64,000 nucleotides of DNA from Enterococcus sp. 4G2_DIV0659 (GCF_002140715.2 NZ_NGLE02000001.1:1173001-1237000); one strand, 5' to 3'; positions 39,211-48,618 are shown, counted from the stretch's first letter. Program-made: numbers and translations. Notes: a model not told the origin generated them from the letters alone.

Positions 39211-39374
39211 TTTATAGTTCTCCTTCTTTGGTTAAGTTTAATTGCTACTATTTTTTATTGATGAAAAATAGAGACTACACCATACTTCTCAACTATTGTA
39301 GCAGATTAATTGCAGTTATTCTAGCGAATATATTCTTCTATGATTATTTTTTGAGAAATAATGAAAAAAAAGGA

Positions 39375-39590
39375 GTGAGGAGGATGGGACAGAAGCGTTT
39401 AACTCCGAGAAAATAAGAAGGGATTGCTTCTACTCCCACCGTTTATCCGGATTCCACGTGGGTGGGATATGACTCGAAGAGTTATGTCCCACTCACTTCA
39501 CTCTCTCAATCCGAATAAACAGTGAGGAAAAAGCAGCTAAACGAGTTTGTCTTATCCTCTTTTTTCCAATCAACTCGTCGACGCTATAAT
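39375..39590. repeat. dispersed intergenic repeat, inverted copy plus partial direct copy
   Basis: From 39378 the block GGGACAGAAGCGTTTAACTC opens an inverted copy, which passes through a TCCCACCGTTTATCCGG block to the dyad ATGACTCGAAGAGTTATG near 39470-39487. A second partial copy in direct orientation starts at CAATCCGAATAAACAGTG. The two face each other, making a region able to form large hairpins. Confidence 0.6.
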
Positions 39591-39598
39591 AACGATTT

Positions 39599-40051
39599 TT
39601 ATTCCGCAGAAAGCTCTTTAAACGTTTGCCATAATGAATCACATTCTGGGCATCCCTCAGTGTGGATCATCGCTAATGGTGATTCATCACTTCCGTCCAG
39701 ATACTTCCGTAAATGCATATCAGAAAAGCCATGTTTCGCTGCATCTTCTCTCGTATTAGAATAGTAAACTGTTTTGATTCCTGCCCATAAAATCGCGCCA
39801 ACACACATTGGACAAGGTTCGCAGGTTGCATAAATTTCACAGTCCGATAAATCCATCGTGTTTAATTTTTTACATGCTTCACGTATCGCGACCATCTCCG
39901 CATGGGCTGATGGATCTGTATCTCTCATCATAGTATTACTAACCGAAACAATCACTTCGCCATTTCTAACTAATGTTGCTCCAAATGGCCCACCAAATTT
40001 CTTTTTCATCCCAGTGACCGTTGCCTCTGCCGCCATTTTCATGTAGTTCAT
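39599..40051 (-). CDS. guanine deaminase-like (CMP/dCMP deaminase fold)
   Basis: 150 residues of the cytidine-deaminase-like fold with zinc motifs HAEM and CEPCPMC. Length and sequence (GGPFGATLVRNGEVI, AGIKTVYYSNTREDAAKHGF) match the B. subtilis GuaD type, which deaminates guanine to xanthine, better than tRNA adenosine deaminase TadA. It is the last gene of the leftward oxamate-carbamoyltransferase operon, downstream of an NCS1 permease, which supports a purine-catabolic role. GGAGGGG precedes ATG 40051. Confidence 0.78.
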   Translation of the reverse strand: MNYMKMAAEATVTGMKKKFGGPFGATLVRNGEVIVSVSNTMMRDTDPSAHAEMVAIREACKKLNTMDLSDCEIYATCEPCPMCVGAILWAGIKTVYYSNTREDAAKHGFSDMHLRKYLDGSDESPLAMIHTEGCPECDSLWQTFKELSAE

Positions 40052-40114
40052 GATTTCCCCTCCTAAATTTCAACATGCTATAACTCTATTCAGCTATAAC
40101 CGATTTTTGATAGA

Positions 40115-41566
40115 CTATGCTGTGTAACTCCCTTTTCTTTTCGTTCCTTTACTCCAAATACTATAAACAACAAATGAAAAAATTAATCCTGAGAAAAAAG
40201 CAAAGTTATTGATTGTTTTTAACAATGGAATTGCTTGTAAAAAAGCACCCGACATTGTTACTACAAAACTAGTTGCTAAAGTGATCATCGCTTTTTTATT
40301 ATAACCAGATTCAAATTCACCTAAATCGCCATTTTCAACATAAATGTTGTCTAAATTAATGATTTTTTTATGTTCTACATAAAAACTAGCTAACATAATC
40401 CCTGCAATCGGGCCAAACATTGAACCGATAAAGCTATAGAAATAAAATAAGGTAGAAGCATTTTCCACTAATTTCCAAGGCAATATCATCGTACCTATAA
40501 TTGCAGTCAACACACCTGCTTTTTTTACATCCAATAGTTTGGGAAAGAGAGAAGACATTTGTAACCCCGCTGGAAACAAATTACCAAAAACAACAAAAGC
40601 TAAAGCGCCCATATTTAAAGCAAGTATCAGTACAAATACAGCAAATGTGTTATCAATTTTATCAAATGCATTCACAATATTAAAAATTGGTTCTCCAAAT
40701 GCAATCTGTGTTCCTGCAATCAACCCTACGCACGTAATTGCAAATAAGATATACGAAAGAATGAATCCTAACGGTAAGCCCACGATCATTGCTTTGGTTG
40801 TTTTGGCTTTTTGAGTAAAGTCCCCAATATTAACAATTGGGCCTGCCCAATTTGAAACTAAGGCGCTAACACAAGCTATAAATACAATTGGACTTGTGGT
40901 TGCATTGGCTGGTGCATAAGATAAGATTGGGCCAAATCCACCAGCAATTTGGATTGTCCAAACAGCCGCACCGATAATAAAGACATATACGATTGGTGAA
41001 GACCAATTGCCAAATTTATCCAATACTTTTGTTCCACCTAAAAATAGTGCCACAGTTACACACCAAACAATCAAATAACTAAGCATCGTTGGCGCTGGCA
41101 TCCCTAGAACCGTCATTCCACCGCCGATATTCATATAGTTTGGAAAAATCCGACTGAATAAAACATCTAACGACTGAGCACTCACCACGCTTTGAGTTCC
41201 AAAGAAAACAACACCTGCAATCAAACCACGGCATAACGAAGGAATGATCGCTCCTTTCACTCCAAAAACAGAACGTAATAACATCGGAAACGGCAGCCCG
41301 TATTTAGCTGATGCTACGCCATTCAACACATAGAAAACTGAGACAATCACAGCAGACAACATTACTGCTGCTAGTACTTGCTTAGTATTCAAACCTAACA
41401 AGAAAAATCCTGCTACTGTCATATAAGAAAGAATATTGTGAACAGCCCCCATCCATAAGGTCACATAATTGAAGATCCCCCAATTTTTATCTGTTCCCGT
41501 TTTTGGCAGTAATTCTGTGGAATACGTCGGTGCTGTCGCGATGGTTTGTTTTTCTACTGATTCCAT
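40115..41566 (-). CDS. NCS1-family nucleobase/allantoin permease
   Basis: 483 residues, about 12 membrane helices, of the nucleobase:cation symporter-1 family (CodB, PucI, Mhp1). Recognisable parts are the first helices (GAVHNILSYMTVAGFFLLGL), LPFPMLLRSVFGVKGA, and NWAGPIVNIGDFTQ in the substrate-binding helix region. Substrates of the family include cytosine, allantoin, uracil, hydantoins and thiamine; the gene context (oxamate carbamoyltransferase, guanine deaminase) suggests a purine or ureide. The start is ATG 41566, with GGAGG upstream. Confidence 0.85.
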   Translation of the reverse strand: MESVEKQTIATAPTYSTELLPKTGTDKNWGIFNYVTLWMGAVHNILSYMTVAGFFLLGLNTKQVLAAVMLSAVIVSVFYVLNGVASAKYGLPFPMLLRSVFGVKGAIIPSLCRGLIAGVVFFGTQSVVSAQSLDVLFSRIFPNYMNIGGGMTVLGMPAPTMLSYLIVWCVTVALFLGGTKVLDKFGNWSSPIVYVFIIGAAVWTIQIAGGFGPILSYAPANATTSPIVFIACVSALVSNWAGPIVNIGDFTQKAKTTKAMIVGLPLGFILSYILFAITCVGLIAGTQIAFGEPIFNIVNAFDKIDNTFAVFVLILALNMGALAFVVFGNLFPAGLQMSSLFPKLLDVKKAGVLTAIIGTMILPWKLVENASTLFYFYSFIGSMFGPIAGIMLASFYVEHKKIINLDNIYVENGDLGEFESGYNKKAMITLATSFVVTMSGAFLQAIPLLKTINNFAFFSGLIFSFVVYSIWSKGTKRKGSYTA

Positions 41567-41590
41567 TGTCTTTTCCTCCAATACATTTCT

Positions 41591-42733
41591 TTAGTTTTTT
41601 ACTAATTGAAGTGATTGTGCTAGGTGTTCTGAAAATAATGGATTAGCTGGATTAATCTGAATCGCTCGTTCCATTGCTTCAATAGCTTCTTGGTGACGAT
41701 TCAAACTACGTAGGCTATTTGCTTTATGAAAATAAAAATCAACTCTATCAGGATCGTCTTCCAACAAATTATCCATGATTTTGATTGCCTCTTCATGTTG
41801 ACCTAATTCTCTTAAAAAATTCGATTTATGATAACGGTAAAAGAAACTACTATCTGTTTCAATTGCTTGATCATATACTTGTAATGCACTATTTATTTCT
41901 CCCATCATACGATAACTATTTCCGACATAAAAAGCAAATTGTTTATCTCGTTTTAGCCCTTCTTCATAGTACGCTATCGCTGTAGAATAGTCTTTTAGAC
42001 GTTGATACGTATAGCCTAAATAATAAAGAACCTCTAAATCCGTTTGGTCTTGTTCTTCCAATATTTTTAGCGCTTGTTTCATTTCTCCTTTGCTTAAAAG
42101 CATTCGTATTTCATGGAAACGTACTTCTTCCACTTCCTGTTTATCTATGATGGACACCAAATTCTCGTTAGCACGTTCTTTAGCATAATCAAGGGCATTT
42201 TTCCCTTGATCATCGACTTGGGTAACGTCGGCCTGATGCTGAACTAATTCACGAATCACATCCTGATATAAAAAACCACCGTTACCTAAAATCGTTGCTT
42301 CTAATAGCGCTGACCACCCCAAACGATTGATGTGATTAACGGGTACACCAGCGTCCAAACATAGCTGGACTGTTCTTAAATAACCTTTTTCACTTGATGG
42401 AAGAAGTGCTGTGCCACCAAAACGATTTACTGATGTCAATTCTGCTTTCCCTGATGCTAGGATTTCGCTAACGATCTCGTCAAAACCATTCGCCGCAGCA
42501 CAAATGAATGGAGTAAGAAACGTGTTATCACGTTGGTTTACATCTGCCCCGAAGATGATCAGCTCTTTGACGATTGGCAAACTATTTTGCTGTACCGCCA
42601 GCATTAAAGGTGAACGACCTACTTCGTCTGTTTCAGAAACATTTATGTCTTCATTTAATAGTTGCACAACTTTTTTTAGTTGACCTAAGGCTACAGCCTC
42701 AATCAACGATTGATTTTCCTTTACACTATGCAT
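41591..42733 (-). CDS. ankyrin-repeat plus TPR protein
   Basis: 380 residues, cytoplasmic. Residues about 5-185 contain four to five ankyrin repeats (VGRSPLMLAVQQNSLPIVKEL; FLTPFICAAANGFDEIV). Residues about 210-375 contain TPR repeats (ALKILEEQDQTDLEVLYYLG; AIEAMERAIQINPANPLF). No catalytic domain is visible. It lies in the operon between the carbamoyltransferase genes (22-bp gap) and the permease (24-bp gap). It may be an assembly or scaffolding factor for the three-subunit enzyme, but that is only inferred from position. Confidence 0.8.
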   Translation of the reverse strand: MHSVKENQSLIEAVALGQLKKVVQLLNEDINVSETDEVGRSPLMLAVQQNSLPIVKELIIFGADVNQRDNTFLTPFICAAANGFDEIVSEILASGKAELTSVNRFGGTALLPSSEKGYLRTVQLCLDAGVPVNHINRLGWSALLEATILGNGGFLYQDVIRELVQHQADVTQVDDQGKNALDYAKERANENLVSIIDKQEVEEVRFHEIRMLLSKGEMKQALKILEEQDQTDLEVLYYLGYTYQRLKDYSTAIAYYEEGLKRDKQFAFYVGNSYRMMGEINSALQVYDQAIETDSSFFYRYHKSNFLRELGQHEEAIKIMDNLLEDDPDRVDFYFHKANSLRSLNRHQEAIEAMERAIQINPANPLFSEHLAQSLQLVKN

Positions 42734-42755
42734 GATTTTACCCCCTTCTCTTCAT

Positions 42756-44180
42756 TTATAATTGTTCACTAAAAGCTATGATTGCTTTTTCAAATGCTTC
42801 CATAGGTGGGTGTGTAATACCTGCGCCAATCATACCGATGCCAGCTTCTTTGTGGGCAATCGCTGTATTTATGATAGGTAAGGTATTGGTTTGTATAACT
42901 TTTAAACTATCGATCCCTGATGGAATCCCCATGAAGTTTAAGGTTGGAATCGTAATATTAGGATTTTCCGCGGTTGTAATTCCTTGCATCTCTGTAGAAA
43001 AACGTAGTGCATCTGCAATTGTTCCGCCAACCAAGGCGACAATTGCTGGCGCTGCTGCCATCGCAAAACCACCAATTCCATAAGTTTCTGTAATCGCACT
43101 ATCCCCAATATCCAGCCCAGCATCTTCTGGTTTGTATCCCGCAAACATTGGTCCAATTACTTTTTGAGAAGGGCCAACAAACCATGGATTGCCATTAATT
43201 CCACTGATATGAATCCCAAACTCAGTACCATTTCTAGCCATCGTTGTCACAACTGTGCTATATGGAATTCCAACCGCTGAATCCAGCGCAGCTTTACACA
43301 TCGCCATCCAAGTCGGTCCTGAAAAATAATCACTGCTAGCAACAAAATCAAACACTTCTTTCATTTCTTTGATGGAATGATCCGTTTGAATAATATAAGG
43401 TGTCAATGCTTGGATCAATAATGTTGTTCCTGCATTATTACGGTTATGACATTCGTCTCCCATGTGCAGCGCTTGAGCCAACATATGTTTCAAATCGATG
43501 CCTTCTGGACATAATTTCATCGCATCTTTTAATATTGGACCAAAGACATCTCTCATCCAAATTAATCGTTCGATTACACTTTCGTCATTGGCACCCATGC
43601 GTAGAATTTTTGACATTTGTTCACTTAGATTTGTGAAGGCCAAATTTCCGTATGTTTTATTTTCTACGATATGCACATACATCGATGCAGACGTTACACC
43701 AGCCATTGATCCTACACATTGATGTTCATGGCATGGTGAGAAAATGATTTCACCAGATGCAGCCACTCTTTCAGCATCTTCTAAGTCAGCCGCTAATCCT
43801 TCAAAGACTAGAGCCCCTTTGACAGCTCCTTTCATTGGTCCATTCATTTTAGCCCATGTAATCGGTGGTCCTGCATGTAAAATCGTATTTTTCGTCATCC
43901 CTGGAACAACATTAATTGCCTGATCATAGCCAATTAATGAAATTTGTGAAGAAATAATTCGATTGACTGCTTCTTCATTAGCCTTTTTGATTTTCTCCAA
44001 ATTTTCCGGCATTTCGATTTTTTCTAAAGCAGCTAATATATTTGCTTTACCTTGTCCTGGAGGTGCCCAGTCTAGATAGACTGCTTGTACCTTTTGTTCA
44101 ATTAATTCTTCTTGAAACGCTTCGATGCCAAGATCAATAATCACTGGCTCTTCTTTAAATAATTTAGTTAGTTTACTCAT
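42756..44180 (-). CDS. allG: oxamate carbamoyltransferase subunit AllG-like (DUF1116)
   Basis: 474 residues of the DUF1116/YlbE family. Conserved stretches include ILHAGPPITWAKMNGPMKGA, CHEHQCVGSMAGVTSASM, and HMGDECHNRNNAGTTLL. In E. coli, the YlbE homologue together with FdrA and YlbF forms the oxamic transcarbamylase (AllF, AllG, AllH) that converts oxalurate and phosphate to oxamate and carbamoyl phosphate in anaerobic allantoin use. All three subunits are adjacent here. The start overlaps the allF-like stop by 4 nt, which suggests coupled translation. Whether oxalurate is the substrate in this organism is unproven. Confidence 0.85.
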   Translation of the reverse strand: MSKLTKLFKEEPVIIDLGIEAFQEELIEQKVQAVYLDWAPPGQGKANILAALEKIEMPENLEKIKKANEEAVNRIISSQISLIGYDQAINVVPGMTKNTILHAGPPITWAKMNGPMKGAVKGALVFEGLAADLEDAERVAASGEIIFSPCHEHQCVGSMAGVTSASMYVHIVENKTYGNLAFTNLSEQMSKILRMGANDESVIERLIWMRDVFGPILKDAMKLCPEGIDLKHMLAQALHMGDECHNRNNAGTTLLIQALTPYIIQTDHSIKEMKEVFDFVASSDYFSGPTWMAMCKAALDSAVGIPYSTVVTTMARNGTEFGIHISGINGNPWFVGPSQKVIGPMFAGYKPEDAGLDIGDSAITETYGIGGFAMAAAPAIVALVGGTIADALRFSTEMQGITTAENPNITIPTLNFMGIPSGIDSLKVIQTNTLPIINTAIAHKEAGIGMIGAGITHPPMEAFEKAIIAFSEQL

Positions 44181-45727
44181 TGTCCTGCTCCTTTCACGAC
44201 GAATTCTCTAGCTAATAAACCTGCATTTTGGCTACTGCTAGCATATGTTGCACCAATTGAAGTCAATTTTTCTACTTGTTCATCAATATTTTGTTTGTCT
44301 ATATCTGTTCCTAAAACATAGCCGATGATTTCTAAATGCCGCCCCTCTTTTGCCGCGTTTTCTTTAGCTGACTTCATCGCCGGCATCATCACGCCAACAG
44401 GGTCTGGATGAGCACCATAGCCTAATACAAAATCCATCAAAATCACTCCCACAGTGGGATCCTTTACCTCTTCTTTAAAGCGGGCGATTCGATTGGATGG
44501 GTCGATCATTGGATGAGGTTTGCCATTCGTAAATTCATCTGCTCCAAAGTCAATAAATGTATGTGCCTTGCTGACATCGCCAAAATGCAAAAGGTGTTCT
44601 TGATCTGAAGCGATATTACTGTAAATATCAGAAAATCGTTCTTTGGCTGTAAACATCGCCTCATCACAAAGTGTTCCACCTGTAAATAACCCTCGAATAT
44701 ATTTTTGATTGGGCGCCAATTTTTCTCGAACTTCATCAATTAAAGCCAGATTCAACGGATGTACATCTATACTGTTTCGATCAATTCCAGCCAGCGTTAC
44801 AGCTTTTAAAGCCGCCTCTTTAGACATTTTTTCAAAGTAGATACCCTCTTCATTTGTACGTATTTCGCTACCGATAAACCAGATAACAATCGGTTTGGTC
44901 GTTTTTCTTGCTTTAATAAGAATTTTTTCTTCTACTGTTTTTGCTGGTGGTTTTGAAACTAAAACAATAACTTTTGTATCTGGGTCTGCTTCTAAAGCAT
45001 CAATCCCATCCAACATCATTCTTCCTCCAACCTCTTCACTTAAGTCACGCCCACCAGTACCGATCAATTGAGAGACGCCTTCACCAAATTCATGAATACG
45101 AACACTGATTTCCTGACTGCCTGTTCCAGAAGCCCCTACAATCCCAATACTGCCTCTCCGTACATGATTAGCAAAACATAACCCCACATTATTGATGATT
45201 GCTGTGCCACAATCCGGTCCCATCATTAGCAAGCCTTTTTCATGAGCCAAATCCTTTAACTGGACTTCTTCTTCTACACTGACATTGTCACTAAACATCA
45301 TGACGTGTAAATCATTATTTAATGCTTTTTTCGCTTCACGAGCAGCATATTGACCATTGACAGAAATCACTGCTATATTCGCTTCTGGAATAGCTTTTTT
45401 CGCTGATTCTATGGTTGTATACGTTTCAATCGTTTGACTGGTATTTTTTTCTTTTTTCTCAGTCATTAGCGTTTCGATTTTTCCCATCAATTCAGCTGAA
45501 TTTTCCTCATCTGTAGTATCTAGAGCAATGATCAAATCACTCGTCTGCGCTTGGGCAACTTCGGCTGTAAATAACCCTACATTTTTCATAACCTCTTTAT
45601 TCATTTCTGTCGCCATTGCAATAATTGCTTGGTCAACACCTGACAATTGATTCGCTTTTGTAGATAAAGCCATTAGCGAAACGGAATCAATGTAAGTATT
45701 GGGTTGAATTTTGATGCTGATTGTCAT
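44177..45727 (-). CDS. allF: oxamate carbamoyltransferase subunit AllF-like (FdrA)
   Basis: 516 residues of the FdrA family, related to the alpha subunit of succinyl-CoA synthetase. Visible are a Rossmann-type segment GPDCGTAIINNVG and the loop GIVGASGTGSQEISVRIHEFGEG, plus TGGRDLSEEVGG. The start is set at ATG 45727, which has AAGGAGG 7 nt upstream; the frame is open for 25 more codons without a ribosome site. Together with AllG- and AllH-like neighbours it should make the oxamate/oxalurate carbamoyl-transfer enzyme. The E. coli operon has a carbamate kinase that turns carbamoyl phosphate into ATP; none is present within this window. Confidence 0.87.
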   Translation of the reverse strand: MTISIKIQPNTYIDSVSLMALSTKANQLSGVDQAIIAMATEMNKEVMKNVGLFTAEVAQAQTSDLIIALDTTDEENSAELMGKIETLMTEKKEKNTSQTIETYTTIESAKKAIPEANIAVISVNGQYAAREAKKALNNDLHVMMFSDNVSVEEEVQLKDLAHEKGLLMMGPDCGTAIINNVGLCFANHVRRGSIGIVGASGTGSQEISVRIHEFGEGVSQLIGTGGRDLSEEVGGRMMLDGIDALEADPDTKVIVLVSKPPAKTVEEKILIKARKTTKPIVIWFIGSEIRTNEEGIYFEKMSKEAALKAVTLAGIDRNSIDVHPLNLALIDEVREKLAPNQKYIRGLFTGGTLCDEAMFTAKERFSDIYSNIASDQEHLLHFGDVSKAHTFIDFGADEFTNGKPHPMIDPSNRIARFKEEVKDPTVGVILMDFVLGYGAHPDPVGVMMPAMKSAKENAAKEGRHLEIIGYVLGTDIDKQNIDEQVEKLTSIGATYASSSQNAGLLAREFVVKGAGQ

Positions 45728-45811
45728 TTGAATTCCTCCTTGTTTAATAAACGTGTAGTGAACTTGGTAGAAAAGTGTTTGAGACGCGTTTGCCTCATTC
45801 AATTCTATGTT

Positions 45812-46708
45812 TTATTTGAAAGTACCTTGCAAATCCAAAGTTAATTTAATCCCTGCCAACATTCCTGATAACATATCTCCTCCTGACGTTGCTCCTATCA
45901 ATAAGACCGCAGCCATTTTCTCCTTCAACACATCTTGTCTTTCTCCATAAAATAATTCTTCTAAGAACAACCCGATTCGCTCACGAGCAACGCCTTTAAT
46001 TGCCCAATCTAATGTAGAAAAACTAATAATATTCGTTCTTTTTTTTAGTGTGTAGCGACTATTGATCAGCCATTGTTGTAACGAATGATAGGGATAATTT
46101 GTAGTTGTAAAAATAAGAGCTAAACCAACCAAAAAATCATCACCAGAAGGGGTCAACCCAGGGCCTAAGCCAATTAAACGATTCAATTGTTTCATTGCTT
46201 GGAATAATTGTTTTTCTTTTAAATACATCAATAATTGGTTCGACTCGTTCCAAAGCATCGAATAAATCATTTTTTCATAAGCCGTTCCTTTCGGATTTAA
46301 CAAATAACCGCTAGCATCGTTTATCTCCTCAAGCCATTTATTCACAAGGAGTACTCGTTCATTAAGTCTTGAATACTCTTGTTTTTTCGGAAATTCGATG
46401 TTGGGATACTGCCATTCATTCACATTTTTAAGCTCGATTCTAGCAACTTTGTCAATTACTAATTGTCCTTCTTTAATGAAAACTGACGTTTCAACAGTTA
46501 GATGAGGTGGATCATTAAAAAAACTTGATACTCGTAAAGTATTGGGCACATTATCTAATTCGGCAGCAGCGATTGTATACAATTCGCCAGAGTTACTAAT
46601 AATATTTATCGTTCGGTTAAATATACTGTGGACTTCTCCTTTCCATTGTTTATTTTGAACTATAGACAAGAAATTTCGTTCTCCAGATAGAGATTGATAC
46701 GTATGCAT
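45812..46708 (-). CDS. allH: oxamate carbamoyltransferase subunit AllH-like (DUF2877)
   Basis: About 298 residues of the DUF2877/YlbF family. The characteristic core GLGPGLTPSGDDFLVGLALI is at about residue 190, with SGGDMLSGMLAG near the end. It is the first gene of the leftward operon, 84 bp before the allF-like start. I prefer ATG 46708 (AGGTG 6 nt upstream) to GTG 46717, which overlaps that ribosome site. The known E. coli homologue is the third subunit of oxamic transcarbamylase. Confidence 0.85.
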   Translation of the reverse strand: MHTYQSLSGERNFLSIVQNKQWKGEVHSIFNRTINIISNSGELYTIAAAELDNVPNTLRVSSFFNDPPHLTVETSVFIKEGQLVIDKVARIELKNVNEWQYPNIEFPKKQEYSRLNERVLLVNKWLEEINDASGYLLNPKGTAYEKMIYSMLWNESNQLLMYLKEKQLFQAMKQLNRLIGLGPGLTPSGDDFLVGLALIFTTTNYPYHSLQQWLINSRYTLKKRTNIISFSTLDWAIKGVARERIGLFLEELFYGERQDVLKEKMAAVLLIGATSGGDMLSGMLAGIKLTLDLQGTFK

Positions 46709-46743
46709 CTCATTCACCTACTTGGTCTCTATATTTTCTTTAC

Positions 46744-46840
46744 ACTGTAAATTTACAGTAAGAAAGCCTTTTCAAACACAGATAGAGTAGCTGAATATTT
46801 TCGTTTATAGTTGTATACTTTGACCAACTATCTTATAGTT
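46744..46840. promoter_or_regulatory. putative PucR operator region
   Basis: In the 150-bp gap between allH and the divergent PucR gene there is a perfect 16-bp palindrome ACTGTAAATTTACAGT (46744-46759). Closer to the regulator are three related half-sites: ATAGTTG (46807-46813), CAACTAT (46825-46831) and ATAGTT (46835-46840), the first two forming a 7-bp dyad and the last two a 6-3-6 dyad. Either could bind the regulator; function is inferred from symmetry and position. Confidence 0.5.
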
Positions 46841-46865
46841 AAAGTAATTATTAGGTAGTAGAAAG

Positions 46866-48554
46866 ATGGTGTTACTATTGTTAACGGTCAAACATTTCTT
46901 GCAGCTTCCTTCTTTCAAAGCATTCCACTTGGTTGCTGGACAAAAAGGAATTAAAAATGAAATCACTGGTGTCAATATTTTAGATAATCCAGATGCTTCA
47001 GATTGGTTATCAGCTGGAGAATTATTGATTACTTCTGGTTATTTTTTCAGCGAAAATACTGAGATTCAGCAACGATTTATTCGGCGGTTTAAAGAAATAA
47101 ATTGTTCTGCAATTTGCATCAAACCTCATATCTATTTAAAAGAGATTCCAGAGAGCATACGCAAGTTAGCTGATGAATTAGCTTTACCAATTATAGAAAT
47201 TCCTTACGGTATCGCCTTTTCTAAAATCATGAATATCGTTATGGCAGAAATCTCAGGTCGAAGGGATCAATTAAACCAAGCCTCTCTAGATATTCATTCA
47301 CAATTTTTTGAGATTTCATTGCATGGCGGCGGAATGAAAAAAATCGCTGCAGGTTTAGCTCAAATGATACACAATCCAGTTGTTTTAGTTGATACAGATT
47401 GGACGGTGACAGCTGTGAGCGATCGCGAACAACCGCTAATTCAAGAAACAATCAAACAAACAGGAGATACCTTTACTTTTCCTATCCAAACCTTTACCGA
47501 TCTACCAACAAATTTTGAACGTATCCAAAAACCTTTTACCCGCTCACTTTCAGTTAAAGAAAGTGACTATCCATGTGTGATCATGCCTGTTTATTTTGAC
47601 ACGATCCATTACGGTTTTATTCTGGTTTATCAAATTGAACGTCCACTAACAGATCTTGATTATGTCGCTTTAGAAAATGGATCAATGGCGTTTGCCTTAG
47701 AACAGATGCGGTTATTTGAAATTGAACGGACCGAAAATAGAATCCGTCGCGATTTTTTTGATCAATTATTATCTGGGCAAATCAAAGACTTAGACACTTT
47801 AGCAACATATGATACAACGATTGATCCACGTTTGAATTATACAGTGTTGATTTTTTCGGTTCAGACATTAGGAAATCCAGCTGATTCTTTGATGCAGAAA
47901 AAACAAATGGAAGATCGATTAATGAAAGGCTTACTTTCTTCATTGACGACTTACACGACCAATCGTTTCCCTCATCTCCATTTATTTAGTCGGAAAAATC
48001 AATTAGTACTGCTATTAGGGACAGATCCATCGCTAAGCTCTTTAAAAACCCATAATGAACTATCAGATACAGCTGAACGAATCCGCATGTATTTGGAACA
48101 ACAAGGAAAAGCAGAACGAGATATCTTTTGCACTATTGGCTCAACCTTGCCGATTCTATCGTTATCCCAAAGTTTTGAAGAGGCAAAAAAAGTCATTCAG
48201 TTACTTGAAGATGACTCAAAAGAAGAGAAGATCTATTTTTTTAATGATTTCTACTTCGATTCATTTTTAGTAGACTCGATTTCAAAAGAACAAGGGAAAA
48301 AATTCTATACCCATTATTTAAATACCTTATTAACCTACGACCAAAAAAATAAAACAAGCTTCACCCCAACATTAAAAGCATACCTAGCCCATCATTTAAA
48401 TATCGCTACAACATCTAGAGCTTTGTTTATCCATCGAAATACATTGTTGTACCGAATTGAAAAGATTAAAGGATTACTGCCTGTAGATTTAGAAGAGGAA
48501 AAAAATACTTTTGCCCTACAGTTAGCATTGAAATTATATGAATTACATCGTTAG
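46866..48554 (+). CDS. PucR-family transcriptional regulator
   Basis: 562 residues. The N-terminal PucR ligand domain (LTVKHFLQLPSFKAFHLVAG, NILDNPDASDWLSAGELLITSGY) fills residues about 6-125. A central region of GAF/CdaR-like character (about 150-420) follows, and a C-terminal PucR helix-turn-helix closes the protein (LNIATTSRALFIHRNTLLYRIEKIKGL). PucR-type regulators control purine and ureide use. It is divergent from the carbamoyltransferase operon and most likely regulates it. The ribosome site is weak (AGAAAG before ATG 46866), so the regulator may be made at low level. Confidence 0.88.
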   Translation: MVLLLLTVKHFLQLPSFKAFHLVAGQKGIKNEITGVNILDNPDASDWLSAGELLITSGYFFSENTEIQQRFIRRFKEINCSAICIKPHIYLKEIPESIRKLADELALPIIEIPYGIAFSKIMNIVMAEISGRRDQLNQASLDIHSQFFEISLHGGGMKKIAAGLAQMIHNPVVLVDTDWTVTAVSDREQPLIQETIKQTGDTFTFPIQTFTDLPTNFERIQKPFTRSLSVKESDYPCVIMPVYFDTIHYGFILVYQIERPLTDLDYVALENGSMAFALEQMRLFEIERTENRIRRDFFDQLLSGQIKDLDTLATYDTTIDPRLNYTVLIFSVQTLGNPADSLMQKKQMEDRLMKGLLSSLTTYTTNRFPHLHLFSRKNQLVLLLGTDPSLSSLKTHNELSDTAERIRMYLEQQGKAERDIFCTIGSTLPILSLSQSFEEAKKVIQLLEDDSKEEKIYFFNDFYFDSFLVDSISKEQGKKFYTHYLNTLLTYDQKNKTSFTPTLKAYLAHHLNIATTSRALFIHRNTLLYRIEKIKGLLPVDLEEEKNTFALQLALKLYELHR

Positions 48555-48558
48555 GCTG

Positions 48559-48600
48559 TTCAACAATAACAAAGCTTTTTCAGTTTTTGTTACTGTTGAA
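48559..48600 (+). terminator. terminator of the pucR-type gene
   Basis: Fifteen-bp stem TTCAACAATAACAAA/TTTGTTACTGTTGAA with one mismatch, followed by TAGTTCTTTT. Confidence 0.7.
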
Positions 48601-48618
48601 TAGTTCTTTTCTAATTTA

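Noticed and set aside
39228..39416. Small rightward open frame upstream of efp
   Set aside because: It runs into the dispersed repeat and has no ribosome site or family likeness.
39599..40051. tRNA adenosine deaminase TadA
   Set aside because: Length, GGPFGA start region and operon context fit the guanine deaminase type better; TadA would normally lie near dnaX.
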